From the NCBI GenBank assembly GCA_001632425.1, contig KV425558.1, forward strand, positions 363,882-427,881: 64,000 nucleotides of DNA, written 5' to 3'. The notes beneath the pieces were generated by a model that ran no database searches, was not told where the DNA came from, and worked only from the letters and a program-made list of their open reading frames with translations. This document shows, piece after piece, positions 33,187 to 45,378 of this stretch. The number at the start of each line of letters is the position of its first letter. The first letter of the stretch is position 1. Source of the stretch: Neolentinus lepideus HHB14362 ss-1. Lineage: Eukaryota; Basidiomycota; Agaricomycetes; Gloeophyllales; Gloeophyllaceae. Made by a program: the position numbers and the translations under genes.

Positions 33187-35641
33187 ATGTCTACCAATGA
33201 CGAGGCCGCGGAGTATCAAGAGAGCACGACCCTGAAGTTCGAATGGACTTTGAGGGGATTGAAGAGCATCTTCGAGTCCAGGTTTGTTCATAGTGGGCTC
33301 ATTTGGAGATTTTGATTCATCACTTATATTGAATATCAAATGCCATAAATCAGTAAGGGAGACCTGAAGTCAAAGGTCACCAGGTCCGCCAAATTCGGAG
33401 GAGGTCGTTGGCAGGTGAGTACTCATGCTCTAGACTATGCCAAAGGTCATGCTGAATGATATCTCACCGTTAGATTTTGTTCTATGCCAACTCTGGAACG
33501 TCTTCGGCTGGAGATGGTGGCTATGTCAGTTTGTACCTTTCCTGTGAGGTAATGCACAACTCTCCCTTGACCTGCAGCTAAAGTGTCTAATCGGCGATTA
33601 CGACCACATTTTTCTCGATAATGTAGCCTACTCAAGAGGAGAAGGAGAACGCCTCCAATGGGAAGTTAGTACTACGTTCCTGTATATTCCTCTCCGTCAT
33701 CCTCGAGACGATCTCTGTCATTTAGATGGGCACGCGAAGGGCGATTCCGCTTCTCCTTCGAGCTCCGGAAGTGAGTTGCTCATGTCCAACCGTCTTCGAC
33801 GTCTAAACGAATACAATGTCTAGCCTGGCCAAGATGGTGATGTTCAACGCTAAGGAGGCACACGATCATTCCTTTTCGTGGAAGGTACTTATTCTGGTTC
33901 ACAATTTTCTGGATTTCCAGTGACAGCATGTTCTACCAGACGGCGAACTGGGGATGGTATGACGTTTCCTTATAGTGAAAGCGAAACCCTCAATATTATG
34001 TATTCCGCCCAGGGCGCAGTTCGCCCGTCGTGATACCGTCTATTACCTCTCCAACGCTGTGCGCTCGCAAGATGCCTTCGTCATCATCTGCACGATCACC
34101 TCATCCCCGACGCCCCCCTCTCCGCCTCCCCCTTCTCACTTGACAACAGTCCCGCGAGACCTAATGGACTCTGTCGGGGGCCTGCTGAACGATCCGTTAT
34201 ACTCGGACGTGGAGTTCATCTTGCCAAGAAGAGGGAAGGACAAGGAGCGGGAGGCCAGGAAGATATATGCGAGCAAACGGCTGCTGAGGCGGGCGGATTA
34301 TTTTGAGACGAGTGAGTGTTCCACGGTTTCCTCTTTACTCCTAGTACCGGAAGGGCTCATTAGCGGAAAGTGTTCAGCTCTGGATTCGCGGAGGCTACAT
34401 CCGAGCAGCCCACGATCTCTCTGACGCAGACTGATGATCACGCCCAGGCCGATGGGGACGAGGCCTTCGACGATTGCGATCCCGAAGACTCGGATGAGGA
34501 CGAAGATGAGGACACGCTGGATAGGGATGCTGACGTTGAACTTGATGAGAGCAAGCCCGAGAAGGAACATCCGGCCGAACCAGAAGACGTTCCTATGGCA
34601 AGCACCAGCGGGGAAATCACCTCAGCGAGTGAGGATTGGCAGGACGTCGATCAGACAGAGAGCGAAAGAAATGTCCGTCCGAAATTGATGCATCCGCCCA
34701 GCCCTCGGACATGTGATAAACAAATCGAAGGCGTGTCAACTGAAAGTGTTCCTGGCCCCAGCAAGCTATCAGTGGTGGTCAAGGACGTGGCATACAACAC
34801 GTACCTCGCCGTGCTTTACTACGTGCGCTTATTCTATTCCTGTCTGTTATCTACTTCCCGCTAACTACTTGAACCTGAATCTGCTCAGATTTACACTGAT
34901 TGCATCACATTCGCCCCACTCTCCTCCTCTTTCCTCTCCCCACCCGACTCCCATCAGCCTTCCTCGGCAGGCCAAAATGTCTCCGACAATACTAACAACG
35001 CCAACGTGCGCTCGAATACTTTTGCCGACTCACAGCTATCCCTGCCCCGTCCTGCCTCGAGGAAAGAATGGATTCGGGCGAGAAAATATCCTGGAAGCCC
35101 GACGCCCTGTTCGGCAAAGGCGGTGTATAGGCTAGCTGATAGTGGGCCATCGCAATCATCTCGCTGCATCCCGTCTCGTACTTATTCTGCTTGTTCATTG
35201 TTCTAGAGCTCGATCTTCGCGAACTGAAAGAGCGTGCTTTCCGAGTACGTATCACCCCTATCGGCGACGAGTACACGTCGTTCTAATAATTTCCTGCAGC
35301 ATATTGTGAAGAGCTTAACAGTCCAGAACATCCCTTACGAAATGTTCTCCTCCTTCTCCACCACTTTCGATGATATTCGCAAGGTTCAGATGCAATTCTT
35401 CTTGGAACACTGGGGTGAGATCCGCACGTCGGAGGCCATGCGTAATGTATGGCCACAGATACGTGCGGGAAGGCATCCGGGGTTCGAAGAAGGTCAGTGT
35501 AGCCCAGGGAGGCGCAGTATGGGCCGAGGCTGATGATATCTGTTTTGTGGCGCAGTGTGGCCCCTTATTATATCGAACTTGGAGTACAAGCCCCCCTTGC
35601 CGGAAAGCTCGGAAAGCCAGAGTGTGGCAGGATCCAATTGA
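33187..35641 (+). CDS. MATH-BTB domain protein with acidic insertion
   Basis: Starts MSTNDEAAEYQESTTLKFEW; the following small exons form a MATH/TRAF-like sandwich (VTRSAKFGGGRWQ, ILFYANSGTSSAGDGGYVSL, FRFSFELRN, MVMFNAKEAHDHSFSWK, TANWG, AQFARRDTVYYLS). A Pro-rich linker leads to the BTB start NDPLYSDVEFILPRRGKDKE and KIYASKRLLRRADYFET. The BTB fold is then interrupted by a long acidic insert (34385-34780, with CDPEDSDEDEDEDTLDRDAD). It resumes with DVAYNTYLAVLYYIYTDCI and the BACK-like tail LRELKERAFRHIVKSLTVQN. The gene ends at TGA 35639-35641. MATH-BTB proteins are usually substrate adaptors for Cullin-3 ubiquitin ligases. The insertion in the middle of the BTB fold is unusual in length and could alter pairing with Cul3. 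Confidence 0.85.
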
Positions 35642-35847
35642 GTCTGACCTTGCGCACACTAATGAACCATACTAACAACGCACAGCATGTCATGAACACA
35701 ACGCTTTTTGTACCCATACCACTTGAGCATGTATTGTAGCAATATAATCATCACTGCCATCCAGCAGGGTATACAGAGAGACCAACATGAACGGACCCGC
35801 CTGTCCATGAACCAATAACCAGCAGTAAATGACGATGGGGGCCATGA

Positions 35848-37602
35848 TCAGTCTATACTCGTCAAGCTCCCCTGTGAAGCTGTCTCGTCGTCGTCGGTTG
35901 TCTCAGCACTAGTTACGCCGTCATCGAAGTCGTTCGATTGTTCTTCGTCGCCGTACGTGGCGGAATCTTGTGCTCCCCTACCTCCTATGATGCCCAATGC
36001 TGCAGTACCACTCATTGCAGACCCAAATGAGACGTTACGCTCCATATGTGGCGGCGAGGAGTGCACTCCAGGACCGAACCTCCCAATGTTCATATTTCCG
36101 AGACCTTTGGGAAGAAGCGATCGATGAGCGGGAGTGGCTATGACGTTCGCGAGAACGAAGTACCGTTGACGAGGGCCCCGAAGGGCCGGCCACTGGGCGT
36201 GGGTGTGGAGCTGCGATCTGGGTTGGAAGGTTGGTGGAAGGAGGCAGTGCGAATTGGGAGGGTTCGTGTGGGGGTTGGAGAGACGGGCTGCGGTTGGGGG
36301 GTTTGTGAGTGCTCATGTCCGTGGTCATATTCGCGATCGTGGTGTTCGGACTCATGTCCATGTTCATGATCATGGTGTTCGGACCCATGTCCATGTTCGT
36401 GAGAATGGTGTTCGGGACCATGTCCATGTTCGTGAGAATGGTCGTGCCCATGATCGTGTTCGTGTCCGTGATCATGGTGCTCATGATCATGCACCTCTTC
36501 GCCGTCATGCACATCCCCCCATTCCTCCTCTTGGAAATGCGCATGGCTCTGACGGAAAGCGAGGTGATACTCGTCAGGCGAGACAGGTTGCGGTATTGGT
36601 ACCTGAGCCGGAACGAACAGCGTCTGCTCCTCTAAGTCTCCGTCGTCTTCGCGGAGCTCTGGCGGGGTGGACCCGGGCTCGCGATCGGCTGGCTGGGAGG
36701 GGATGCGGTGTAAGAGGCCGAATCTGAGCGGGGACAATGGGTGAAAATCGAAGAAAGTGAGGTTGAGTTGTAGAGGCTTACCCGAATACGCAGCCCAGGA
36801 GGCCTTCGCCGCCCCATTGACGATTGGGTACAAGGACTACCTCGCGAATGGTGCTATAAACTACGTGAGAAGAGTAAAGTGGTCGTAAAATGGTGTCACC
36901 TACTCAAAGTCATGCGAATATACATATACCCGTAAGGGTTTATCAGTATGCTGCGGAGCCCAGTCGTCAGCATGCAATCTGAGTGAATTACTGCAGAGTG
37001 CACACACCGACTCGACCACGTCATAGAAGTCATTCTCTGCGCTCAGCACACCTCCTGACCAGCCAATGATCCAGTCACCGTACGGCACTAAGCCCGCGTC
37101 TTCCGCAGGGCTCCCCTCCAACACGTCCAGCACATGCCAGACGTTGTCTAGCGAATATTCGGGCTCACACATACGCATGCTCAGACCCAGCAGTGACGGC
37201 TTGCTCTCAGGCCCTGGCTCTTTCGGATCTGGGATATCCGACTTGGGCACCGACCATGCTCTTGAGGGCACAATTGCAACAACTAGACGAGTCGTACTGA
37301 AACGTTTCTTCCACAGGTCATAACAGATGCCATAGCTAATTTTGCGTACCTCTTGTATCCCGGTTCTTACTGTTCCACACAAACAAGTTCAGAACACGAT
37401 CTTCGTGGCTCTCGACTATTTTTTCGAGCTCTGACGCATCGATACTCTTGCCAGAGTTGAAAGCGTCACCTTCAAAGCCGACCACGAAGTCGAAGAATGG
37501 CTCAATATTTGCTTGCGATGCAGGTGACGCCGGTGTAACTCGTAAGACATGAAGAGCTCGAGAAGGGGTCTGATCTTGCGATGTTGAGTAGCCAGCACCC
37601 AT
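35848..37602 (-). CDS. GRASP-type Golgi reassembly stacking protein, His-rich tail
   Basis: Starts MGAGYSTSQDQTPSRALHVL; Gly2 is the myristoylation site typical of animal GRASPs, whereas yeast Grh1 is acetylated. Two PDZ-like GRASP repeats follow: PFFDFVVGFEGDAFNSGKSI with NLFVWNSKNRDTR, then VVAIVPSRAWSVPKSDIPDP, EYSLDNVWHVLDVLEGSPAE and GDWIIGWSGGVLSAENDFYD. They end with LRVYVYSHDFE, VVLVPNRQWGGEGLLGC and the YGLLHRIPS motif. The tail is Pro-rich and then consists of repeated His/Gly/Glu/Asp units (about 36300-36495). It ends with SATYGDEEQSNDFDDG and more acidic sequence. The family tethers Golgi or ER-exit membranes and supports unconventional secretion. The intron at 37360 region joins DTR to VVAIV. 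Convergent with the MATH-BTB gene, 206 bp apart. Confidence 0.94.
36300..36495 (-). repeat. Coding tandem repeat, His-Glu-His-Gly units
   Basis: The stretch is built from variants of CATGTCCATGTTCATG (+ strand), read on the minus strand as HGHxxEHHxHE units. At least six units are visible. Nucleotide similarity between units is high, so expansion by slippage is recent. Confidence 0.9.
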
Positions 37603-40600
37603 TGATTATACTGTAATAGAGAACTCTAGTTTCTAGAGAGCGAAGAGCCGGGAAGTTCGACCCAAGTACTTGCACTTTCCCAGGTTACGGCAAGAGCCGA
37701 GTGTGGCTGCGAACATTGAATATTGTTTGACGGCTCATCATCTCTCTTTCTCTCTTTCTGTAGGACATATCCAGCGCTTGTCTAGATCAGATTGCATATC
37801 GCCTGACCTGAAACCACTCACTAGGTATACACCTTCCCCTTACGTGGTGTCCCATCAAACATTGCCGCCTCTTCCAGCCACACTGCAGTTGAAAGTCTAG
37901 CCGCTAGCGTTGCTCAGGGAACGTCAACTTCACTTCGAATGCTCGTCCATATCTAATTGCGGTGGTACTTCAGATCTGTCAGCAGGGTCGCTACCTATGT
38001 CATCAATCCGCGGTGCTCAACTTACCTGCGGGTCTTGATTGCTACTGCTGCTGCGCGCTTTAGAGGACACCGTGGGCACTATACTCTAGTATCACTCATG
38101 GAATCTTTGCTGGACCTCAGTGTATCAACCGATATTCGTGACTTAGCTGCCGCGGAATGCCTGTGCTTGGATGACAGATCAAGGGTTTGAACTCTGAAGA
38201 CCATAATCGCCCCCACGCCAAAGATGCATTAAGGAATGTCCCGACGATCCTTCCTCAACGAGCACTCTCACTGAGTCTATTATGCGGCCGAGGCAAATCA
38301 CGATGACATGTGTCTTCGGAATGTGTGAACGAGAAGAAGGCCCTATTTCTGTGTTGATGGAGAGCTTTGGCCAAACAAGGAACAAGGTCAGCAATGACGA
38401 TCGGATTCTCCGACTCTCATCTTGTCGTCGGCGGAGCGTAGGAACGTGTGCCAGCAGCCTGGCCTGAGGGTACGGAGCTCTCCTTGTTGTCGCGTCTGCC
38501 GCGCACTTGCTATCTGGACGAGATCATGCTCTCGTGAAGAAACTCAGGACCCTTTCTTACCTGGACGGACGCTCCAATTTCATCGTCGGGCCGTTTTCCG
38601 AAGAGTGTCAAGAAACTTGGCCAAACGTTTTTCCTCAAGTTCTGTGATACATTGCGCTGCGACTCGCACCTCAGCACTTAGCGCCATGTTCAAGGCTGGA
38701 AGTGTCTCTCAGCTTTCCTAGATTGTACGGATGATAGACTTCGGATCTTAACGCCACTTTCAATATTACAGATGCCTAAAATTGACGTGTTAATCAGTAG
38801 CGTTATCGGCTCTCGGTTCACATGCCAGGTCTCGCTTTCACCGATGTACCTTTATCTTTCGCCAGAAGTGTGCCTGACAATTTCTGTATCCCTGGACTGT
38901 TGAAGTGACAGTATCATGATGTCGTTGAAGACTTAGACCGTCAGGAAGGGTCTTCGGCTGGCCAGTGCAAGGCTCCTATTACGACATCCCATCGTCTAGT
39001 ACGGCACGAACACAACGATTCGGCGCGCTCTACCGCCACGCTTTTGTTCTTGCAAGAGGTCCCGTACTACCAGTCCATCTCGATGTGTCCTGTCCTCCTG
39101 GTGTTTACCGTTGCAAGACCAAGACGGTAGAATTCTCCTTCTTGGTGCGACTCGTGACGCGCGCGACTGATAGGCGTGCTTATGAATACGGCGGTTTACC
39201 GCAACAACTGGGCCGACGCACTAAATGGCCAGACTAAATTGGTAGCTCCGAGACCCAGTGCCGGTACGAGAAAATCTCCCTGCAATTGGCTTAATGTTGT
39301 CGTCTCGGTCACTCATCCTAGATCTTTGTGGTGGCTCGGGAAGTCGCGTGGACTTGATTCGCCGGCATTCTGTCCGTCCCTAACGGCACAAACGATTCTT
39401 GGGGTATGGAAAATTCGTTATCCGTCGGCGCTGAGCGAGCCCTTCTCTCGAAGCTGGCAAATCTGTCCATCCTCGGCGGCCAGTATACGTTACTCATGGG
39501 CACGTCGGTGGTCATCATTCTGCGCTTGTCTTGTCTTCTCATGATGAACCGGACGAATCCGGTGCTTAACTGACAGCTGACCGGTGAAAGCTTGGCTGAC
39601 CTCGGAATTTTCTCAAGCACTAAATCGGATGATGTCTCCCTAAGTGTGCGGATGGGAAGACTAAATTGGAGCATAATCTACGGATGGGAAGAAAACCTAC
39701 CAATTTCTCTTGAGGCATAGAGGCCGACTCGAGGACTCGGATCATTTCATTTCATTTTTGCCCGCCGCCCACCTCAGTGAGCTGGGGGCACGATTAATTA
39801 TCGACATCGTAGTGTCCAAGATGCACAGACAAGGTGCGGGAAGATGAGAAGGCTGCCCCCAAGTAGCTTAGGTCACCGACGTACTTGTTATGTCAACGAT
39901 TTGCTTTGGACAAAAACAAAAGCCAAGGTTGCATCCGGTGGCCGATACCGGGGAAGGCTAATTGCAGACGGTGCAAGTTGGGTGCTACTGGAACCTTCTG
40001 TCCTCGTAAACCATCCAGGCGCTTCGGACAGTGCCGCCTAGACTATTGCGCCGCTAGGTTCAAGATTGCGTTCTTGTGCGGCAGGTGCCTCGGTGGTCTT
40101 GTTCCCGCTATGGTGCATTCGATTGTTTTGTAGCTTTTCCTTAATTATGCACGGTGAGCCTACTGGAACGTTCTAGTCTAAAGGATCTTTCCGTCGATAC
40201 TACTGGAAGAGTCTACCATCTGAAGGCGGGCCACGGTCCTAGTGGACCCTGAGGTGACGTCCAGCCGTCTCACAACTTGTTATCTCCGCACACAGATTGG
40301 CTTCCTTCTCGCTAGAATGCCTCTACGAACTGAGCATATAAAATATCATGGCGTGAATCCGACTTGCTGGCCTTGCCTGCTGTTGTGTAAAAATCCGAGG
40401 CCGGGGTTTTGCATCAGCGAGAAGCTCCTCTTGGACAGGGATAGCTCCCCATGTTCTTGTTCCCGACTGGGATATGGCGAACTTCCGCAGGAAGTGCCTT
40501 GGTTCCCGTGGCTGTCCTCGGATCCGAGAGCTTAATGAATACAGTGAAGCTATCTCTCTTGTCGTCAGGACCTAGTTGTTTCCTAACCCGATCAAGACCC

Positions 40601-41470
40601 ACGCACCCTCGTCTCCCTGGTCACCTGAAGTACTCGGTCGAGTGACTGCCCCCCCTCCCTTCCCGGGATGTGCGCGCTTTGTGCTGTACCCCAGGACTCT
40701 GGCTGAATAAGGTGGCAATGATCCGATGATGAAGTTAGCGGACTTGGACAGACTTCGCGCCTTCGATGTCCAGATTCAGGTACATTGGGATGACTCAATG
40801 TTGGGAGGTAGCTGCTGATGATATGTTACATGAACCCTTATTCGCTGCTCTCCAGCAGCCGTGGGTATCAGTGTCAAAAGGCGCTTCAGTTGGCGAGTTT
40901 GTTTGCTGTATAGGTGCTTGTGTGCTGCAAATCCGACGGTTGCCCGAGATTTGGCGATGCTTACAGCGATCGAAAGACTAAAATCACCTTAAATTCGGCA
41001 CCGATGCCTGAGCAGAATGCGCCAGATGGGTTGGGAGTTACGATGTATATCTCAAGGATGCATCCGGTATTGATGGCTCTAGCCGGATTTAGCAGATATA
41101 GCCGGGATTTGCCCGAGAACGCAGGGGCAACCCGTGACAGTACACGAGTGCGCAGAGACATGCGACTGGGGCGTTCACAGAGTTTTCAGAGAGCAGGAGC
41201 CAGATGCAGAAATGATAAACATTGAGACAATCGACAGGAGTTGAGCACGAGAAAAAGTAGTGGAGGGATTCGACTCAGGATTCAACTCAGCCAATTGATG
41301 CCGGGTGCAGGTTTGGAATCGCGTGAAAACATTCCGGACGCGGGGTCGCTTAGAATGTGCAGCCTGTAGAACGTTGGCTCCTACCCCGCACTGGCCCCCG
41401 CACTGGCTGCTCAGCAGACCGTCCTTTACTCTATACCTTGTCTCGACCTGGTCTCTACGCTATTCCAGTC
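37603..41470. other. Gene-poor 3.9 kb region
   Basis: No supported gene. Coding-like scraps exist, such as a hydrophobic frame at about 39400-39570 (+) (GGQYTLLMGTSVVIILRLSC) and a Cys-rich frame at 39885-40133 (+). They lack domains and joined exons. The right end carries the upstream region of the Zn2Cys6 gene. Confidence 0.45.
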
Positions 41471-44419
41471 ATGCCTGTGGCCCGCCTTAAGAAAGAGGCC
41501 GAATCGGCGTCCCTGTCTTCCGACGACGCCGCTCCAAAGAAACTCAACGCCGAAAACAGCAAGATCAAGAGAAAGTAAGTCAGCGTCCTCCATCCGACTT
41601 TTCCCCGCGAACGCCTTTCCTGGCGCGTCCTCTGTCCAGAGCCATCTGTTCTGGCGGTATTGCTGCTTGTTGTACTCAACTACATGTTATGCGTCCTCTA
41701 CCCTTTCCTCTCCTAGTTGCTGACTGCGATGAATTCAAACAGGCGCCAGTCACAGAGTAAGCATCTGCCGTTCTCGGTTTGTCTGCCGTTAATGTTGTCG
41801 TAGGTTGCGACGCTTGCAGGGCGCGCAAGGTACGATGTGCCCGCGAGAACCCTGAGGACCAGGCACAGCCCTGTAAGCACTGCGTCGCCCTGGGCATCCC
41901 ATGTACATACGAGTACCAGCCGAAGAAAAGAGGTCCTCCTAATCTGTGAGTGACAATAGGACCTCAATCGAGTTATACAACTCACAGAACGTTAACAGCT
42001 ATCTTAGACGTCTGCAGGAGGCCGCGGCGGCGGCGGCTGCAGGGAAAACGGACAACAAAATTGATGAAATGTCGGTGTCGCCCGTGTCCACCAAGATGAG
42101 CCCGCCGCGCTCTGCCATCTCACCCTCCAACAGCCATGCGGGCGTATCCTCCTTCCTCGACCCGTCACTATCTTCGATGCCCTCGGGCGCACTGTCCCAA
42201 TCGCGGTACCCCATCTCGGCGGACTCTTTCCACTCCCAGTTCCCCAACATGTCCTCATTGCCGTCTCCAACATATGGCACGTCCAGATCTCCCCACAGCG
42301 AAGACGGCCTCTTCTCGCCAACTGACCAATTCAGCACGTATCCATTGCATAATTGGTCATATAAGCAGTACCCGCAGACTGTCCCGCCGCCCAGTGCGCT
42401 CGTGCCCCTATCGTACTATTACCGACCTCATCGACTGGAGGACGTCGCTGCAAGGGAGACGGTGTCCCTCATTATCGCCCTCTTCTTCGACTTTGTGTAT
42501 CCACTCACGCCATGCATCCACAAGCCCTCGTTTATGACTGACTTGCACACCCACCGGGAGGAAAGGGACCCGTTGTTTTTTGCTTTGGTTATGAGTACTA
42601 TCGCATCTACTCTGGTCCAGGTCCCCAGGTCCTATGTTCCTATGGAAAGGTCTGCCGTGAGAAAACTCGCGCAAAACTGTCACGAAGCCAGCAGGCAAAT
42701 TTCCGTTGCATCGTACGACCCGCCTTCATCAATTCACGCGGTGATCCGTTACTTGTAAGTGATGCCCACCAACCACACCATGAAGTTCTGGCTACATGTT
42801 TGTTTACAGTGACTGTGTTTATCACTTCTGCGAGGGCCACGATGCCACATCCCACGCCGCCTTCGGGGAGTCAGCCCACATCGCCGTCACTCTGCGCATG
42901 CACGAAGAGGCCGCGTACGAGGGCCTCGATCCGATCGAGTGCGAAGTCCGCCGCAGAACATTCTGGCTGCTGTTTGGAGGCGAGTTAACAAAAAAAAACC
43001 TCATCTTCGAATTTCACGAATAATTTTTTGCAGCGGACAAATCCATGTCGATCCTGCTGGGAAGACCCATTTGTCTCCGGGACGAGGACTGCACAGTCCA
43101 CTTCCCGAAAGAGCTCGACGATGAATAGTATGTATCCTCATTTTCTCATCTCGCCTGGTTCCGTTCCGGATGGCTCGGATATGTATTTCATTTCAATTTT
43201 CTCTTTACTAAGCCGTTCCTGCTGCATTACTGATACATCGCCCAGCATCAGTGCAACTGCTTATCTGGGCCAACCACCTGGCAAGACAGCCCTCGTCTGC
43301 GGGCTGAACTACATCTCCCGGATATTCGCGTTGTTAGGTGAGATCCTCGTGCGCATCCGGGTGGACAAGCGGTCCCCCCCTCAGGGTCAGTTCGCCACCG
43401 CCCGCCTTGAGGAGGTGCAGACGCTGCACACGCGAATTATTTCGGCGCTCTTGCACGCCCCGGAGCCACTCCAGCTCAAGAGGGCTCACCCGCAGAATCA
43501 GAGCGTACCCCAGGAATTCGGGGGCGCCGGGTTCAGGCAGGCCACGTTTGCAGAGGTCAAGGATTTCTTTGACAATCCCAACGCCTCGCGCGCGAACGCT
43601 TCGAACCCGTTCTTAGTTATGCAGGCGAATCTCTACGTTACCCAGGTGGGTTTAGTCTCTGCTCAACCTTGTTTGATTAAACTTTGTGAGCTTATGGACG
43701 TCGTCCTGCAGCAACTCGTGCGATTTGTAATCGAGCAATATCGGGACGAGCTCCTGACGTCGCTACATGGGAGCGTCGATGAGCAGCGCATGGCCGAGGA
43801 ACGAGAGGCTGTGGCCAGTGAGCTGCTAAACATTCTGCACAGGTGCGGATCTTCGTGCCGGGTGATGTCGTATGTGCGCTCACGAACCAACACTCCCTTC
43901 GAAGCATCCCTATTCAGTCTATTGCCACAAACGGACCGTCTCTCGTGAGTCATTGCGATCTTCTCCACTCCAGCTTTGTGTCTGCTATTATTATCTCCGA
44001 CGGTGCTAATATCCTCCGACACCGTGTGTTTTGGTATTGCTATATCCAGGTGCACAAGGTCCGCTTCGTTGCTTCCACGCTCCTGGACGCGGTTAGGAAG
44101 GCCGAGACGGCACCCGCGTCCGCAGCACGCGCCCACGCTTACCTGTGTAGGTATCCTCCACTTTTGCTCGATTTATATGATTATGGCGCACAAGGGATTG
44201 ACTTTGACTTTCCGGCGTCGACCAGGGGATTTTCTTTCCATTCTGTCCGAGATTGAGAGGAACTACCTGTGAGTAGCTTCCTGTTCTCCTCGCCACTCTT
44301 CTTCCCCTTCTATTGCCTTCAACTGCCACGTTTGTCAGCGGGTGTGACTGATTGATGACGTTAGACTGGATGATGACAGAGATGGGGCGTCGAGCGATGG
44401 ACTGTTGGTGTCCAGCTAG
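41471..44419 (+). CDS. Zn2Cys6 fungal transcription factor
   Basis: Start MPVARLKKEAESASLSSDDA. The zinc cluster is split by two introns: QSQ joins SCDACRARKVRCARE, then KHCVALGIPCTYEY. The spacing is C-x2-C-x6-C-x11-C-x2-C-x6-C, so all six ligands of the binuclear cluster are present. An eight-Ala run and a Ser/Pro-rich linker follow. The fungal-specific middle homology region (Fungal_trans) starts near LSYYYRPHRLEDVAARETVS and includes FVYPLTPCIHKPSFM, GESAHIAVTLRMHEEAAYEG, ECEVRRRTFWLLFGGADKSM and ILLGRPICLRDEDCTVHFP. The C-terminal part is helical and ends DDDRDGASSDGLLVSS. The domain order is that of Gal4-type regulators of metabolism. The target genes cannot be deduced, and no pathway cluster adjoins it. 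Confidence 0.93.
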
Positions 44420-45378
44420 CTGCAGGATTGAAGACACGGCGGACTACTATTCTCCCCTCCTAGTTCTCGATGTCCAGTGCTTAGTATTTAATAGCATTTT
44501 TTCACGATTTATGTACACGAGGCCATGTCGTCAGCTTGCTCTCCCAAAGTCACGCGTTGCAACTATTAAATGGACTTTTCCTGTATGTTTTAGTACGAGT
44601 GCTGTATCAGTTCCCAATTCTGTTCTAGTATGTTGCTTAGTCTTTCCGTTTTCATTGGTTCAGCTCGGCCGTCGAAGCAGGACGCAGCCAATCGGCTTCC
44701 GCCGTACGTACTTGTATACCAGAGCTTCGTCTTTTCACGATCAGTCAGATTCTTCAAGGCCCTTGTGTCACCCTCGTGTCTACGATACGGGTGATAATCA
44801 ATATTGGGTGGCACGTAGCTTGCCCGTCCAGCTGCGCCTATCACTCGAAGGCTTTGAATTCGTATACAATCGTGGTAATGTCCAGCACCGAACGTCGGTG
44901 ATAAGAGAGCCATCAAAGTCTTAAAGAACATTTTCGAGGTCTGCCAGACAATATGGAATTCCCCAACCATCCGTTCAGCTTAAATCGAAAAGATGTTGCT
45001 ATGATGTACACATCTATCAATATCGATCGAGCTATAAAATGTCCACGCTACGACTACTCACTACTGATGATAAATGTACAAGGAACATAGAGCAAAGCAA
45101 AGCAGTTTTGAGCACAATCACGTACATCTACAAATATACTGCCACAAGCCAAAGATGGCAGCCACGATGGTATCGAAGGAGGAGGTATGGAAACAATCAG
45201 AGTCATGATCATGGTCATGTAAGTAGTCGTAGCGTGGGCACATTAAATGAGACGCGTATGGATACAAGTCCGTGCATTTGATGCGAGTGTGAGGAGTAAC
45301 GAGAGCTGCGAGAAGTACAATTGAGTCGAATGAGATTTCGTAATACAGACTAGAGAGGCGCACCAAAAAGGTATTAGT
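44420..45378. other. Intergenic between convergent genes, no gene seen
   Basis: Nearly 1 kb of moderately AT-rich sequence holds the 3' ends of the Zn2Cys6 and SKN1-like genes. Short frames are present without domains. Confidence 0.5.

Noticed and set aside
36203..36727. Plus-strand frames with Val/His/Arg or Met/Val/Ile repeats
   Set aside because: They are mirror frames of the His-rich GRASP tail on the minus strand, where PDZ-like domains support coding.
39318..39674. Overlapping frames on both strands at 39.3-39.7 kb
   Set aside because: Neither has a domain, a start context or flanking exons.
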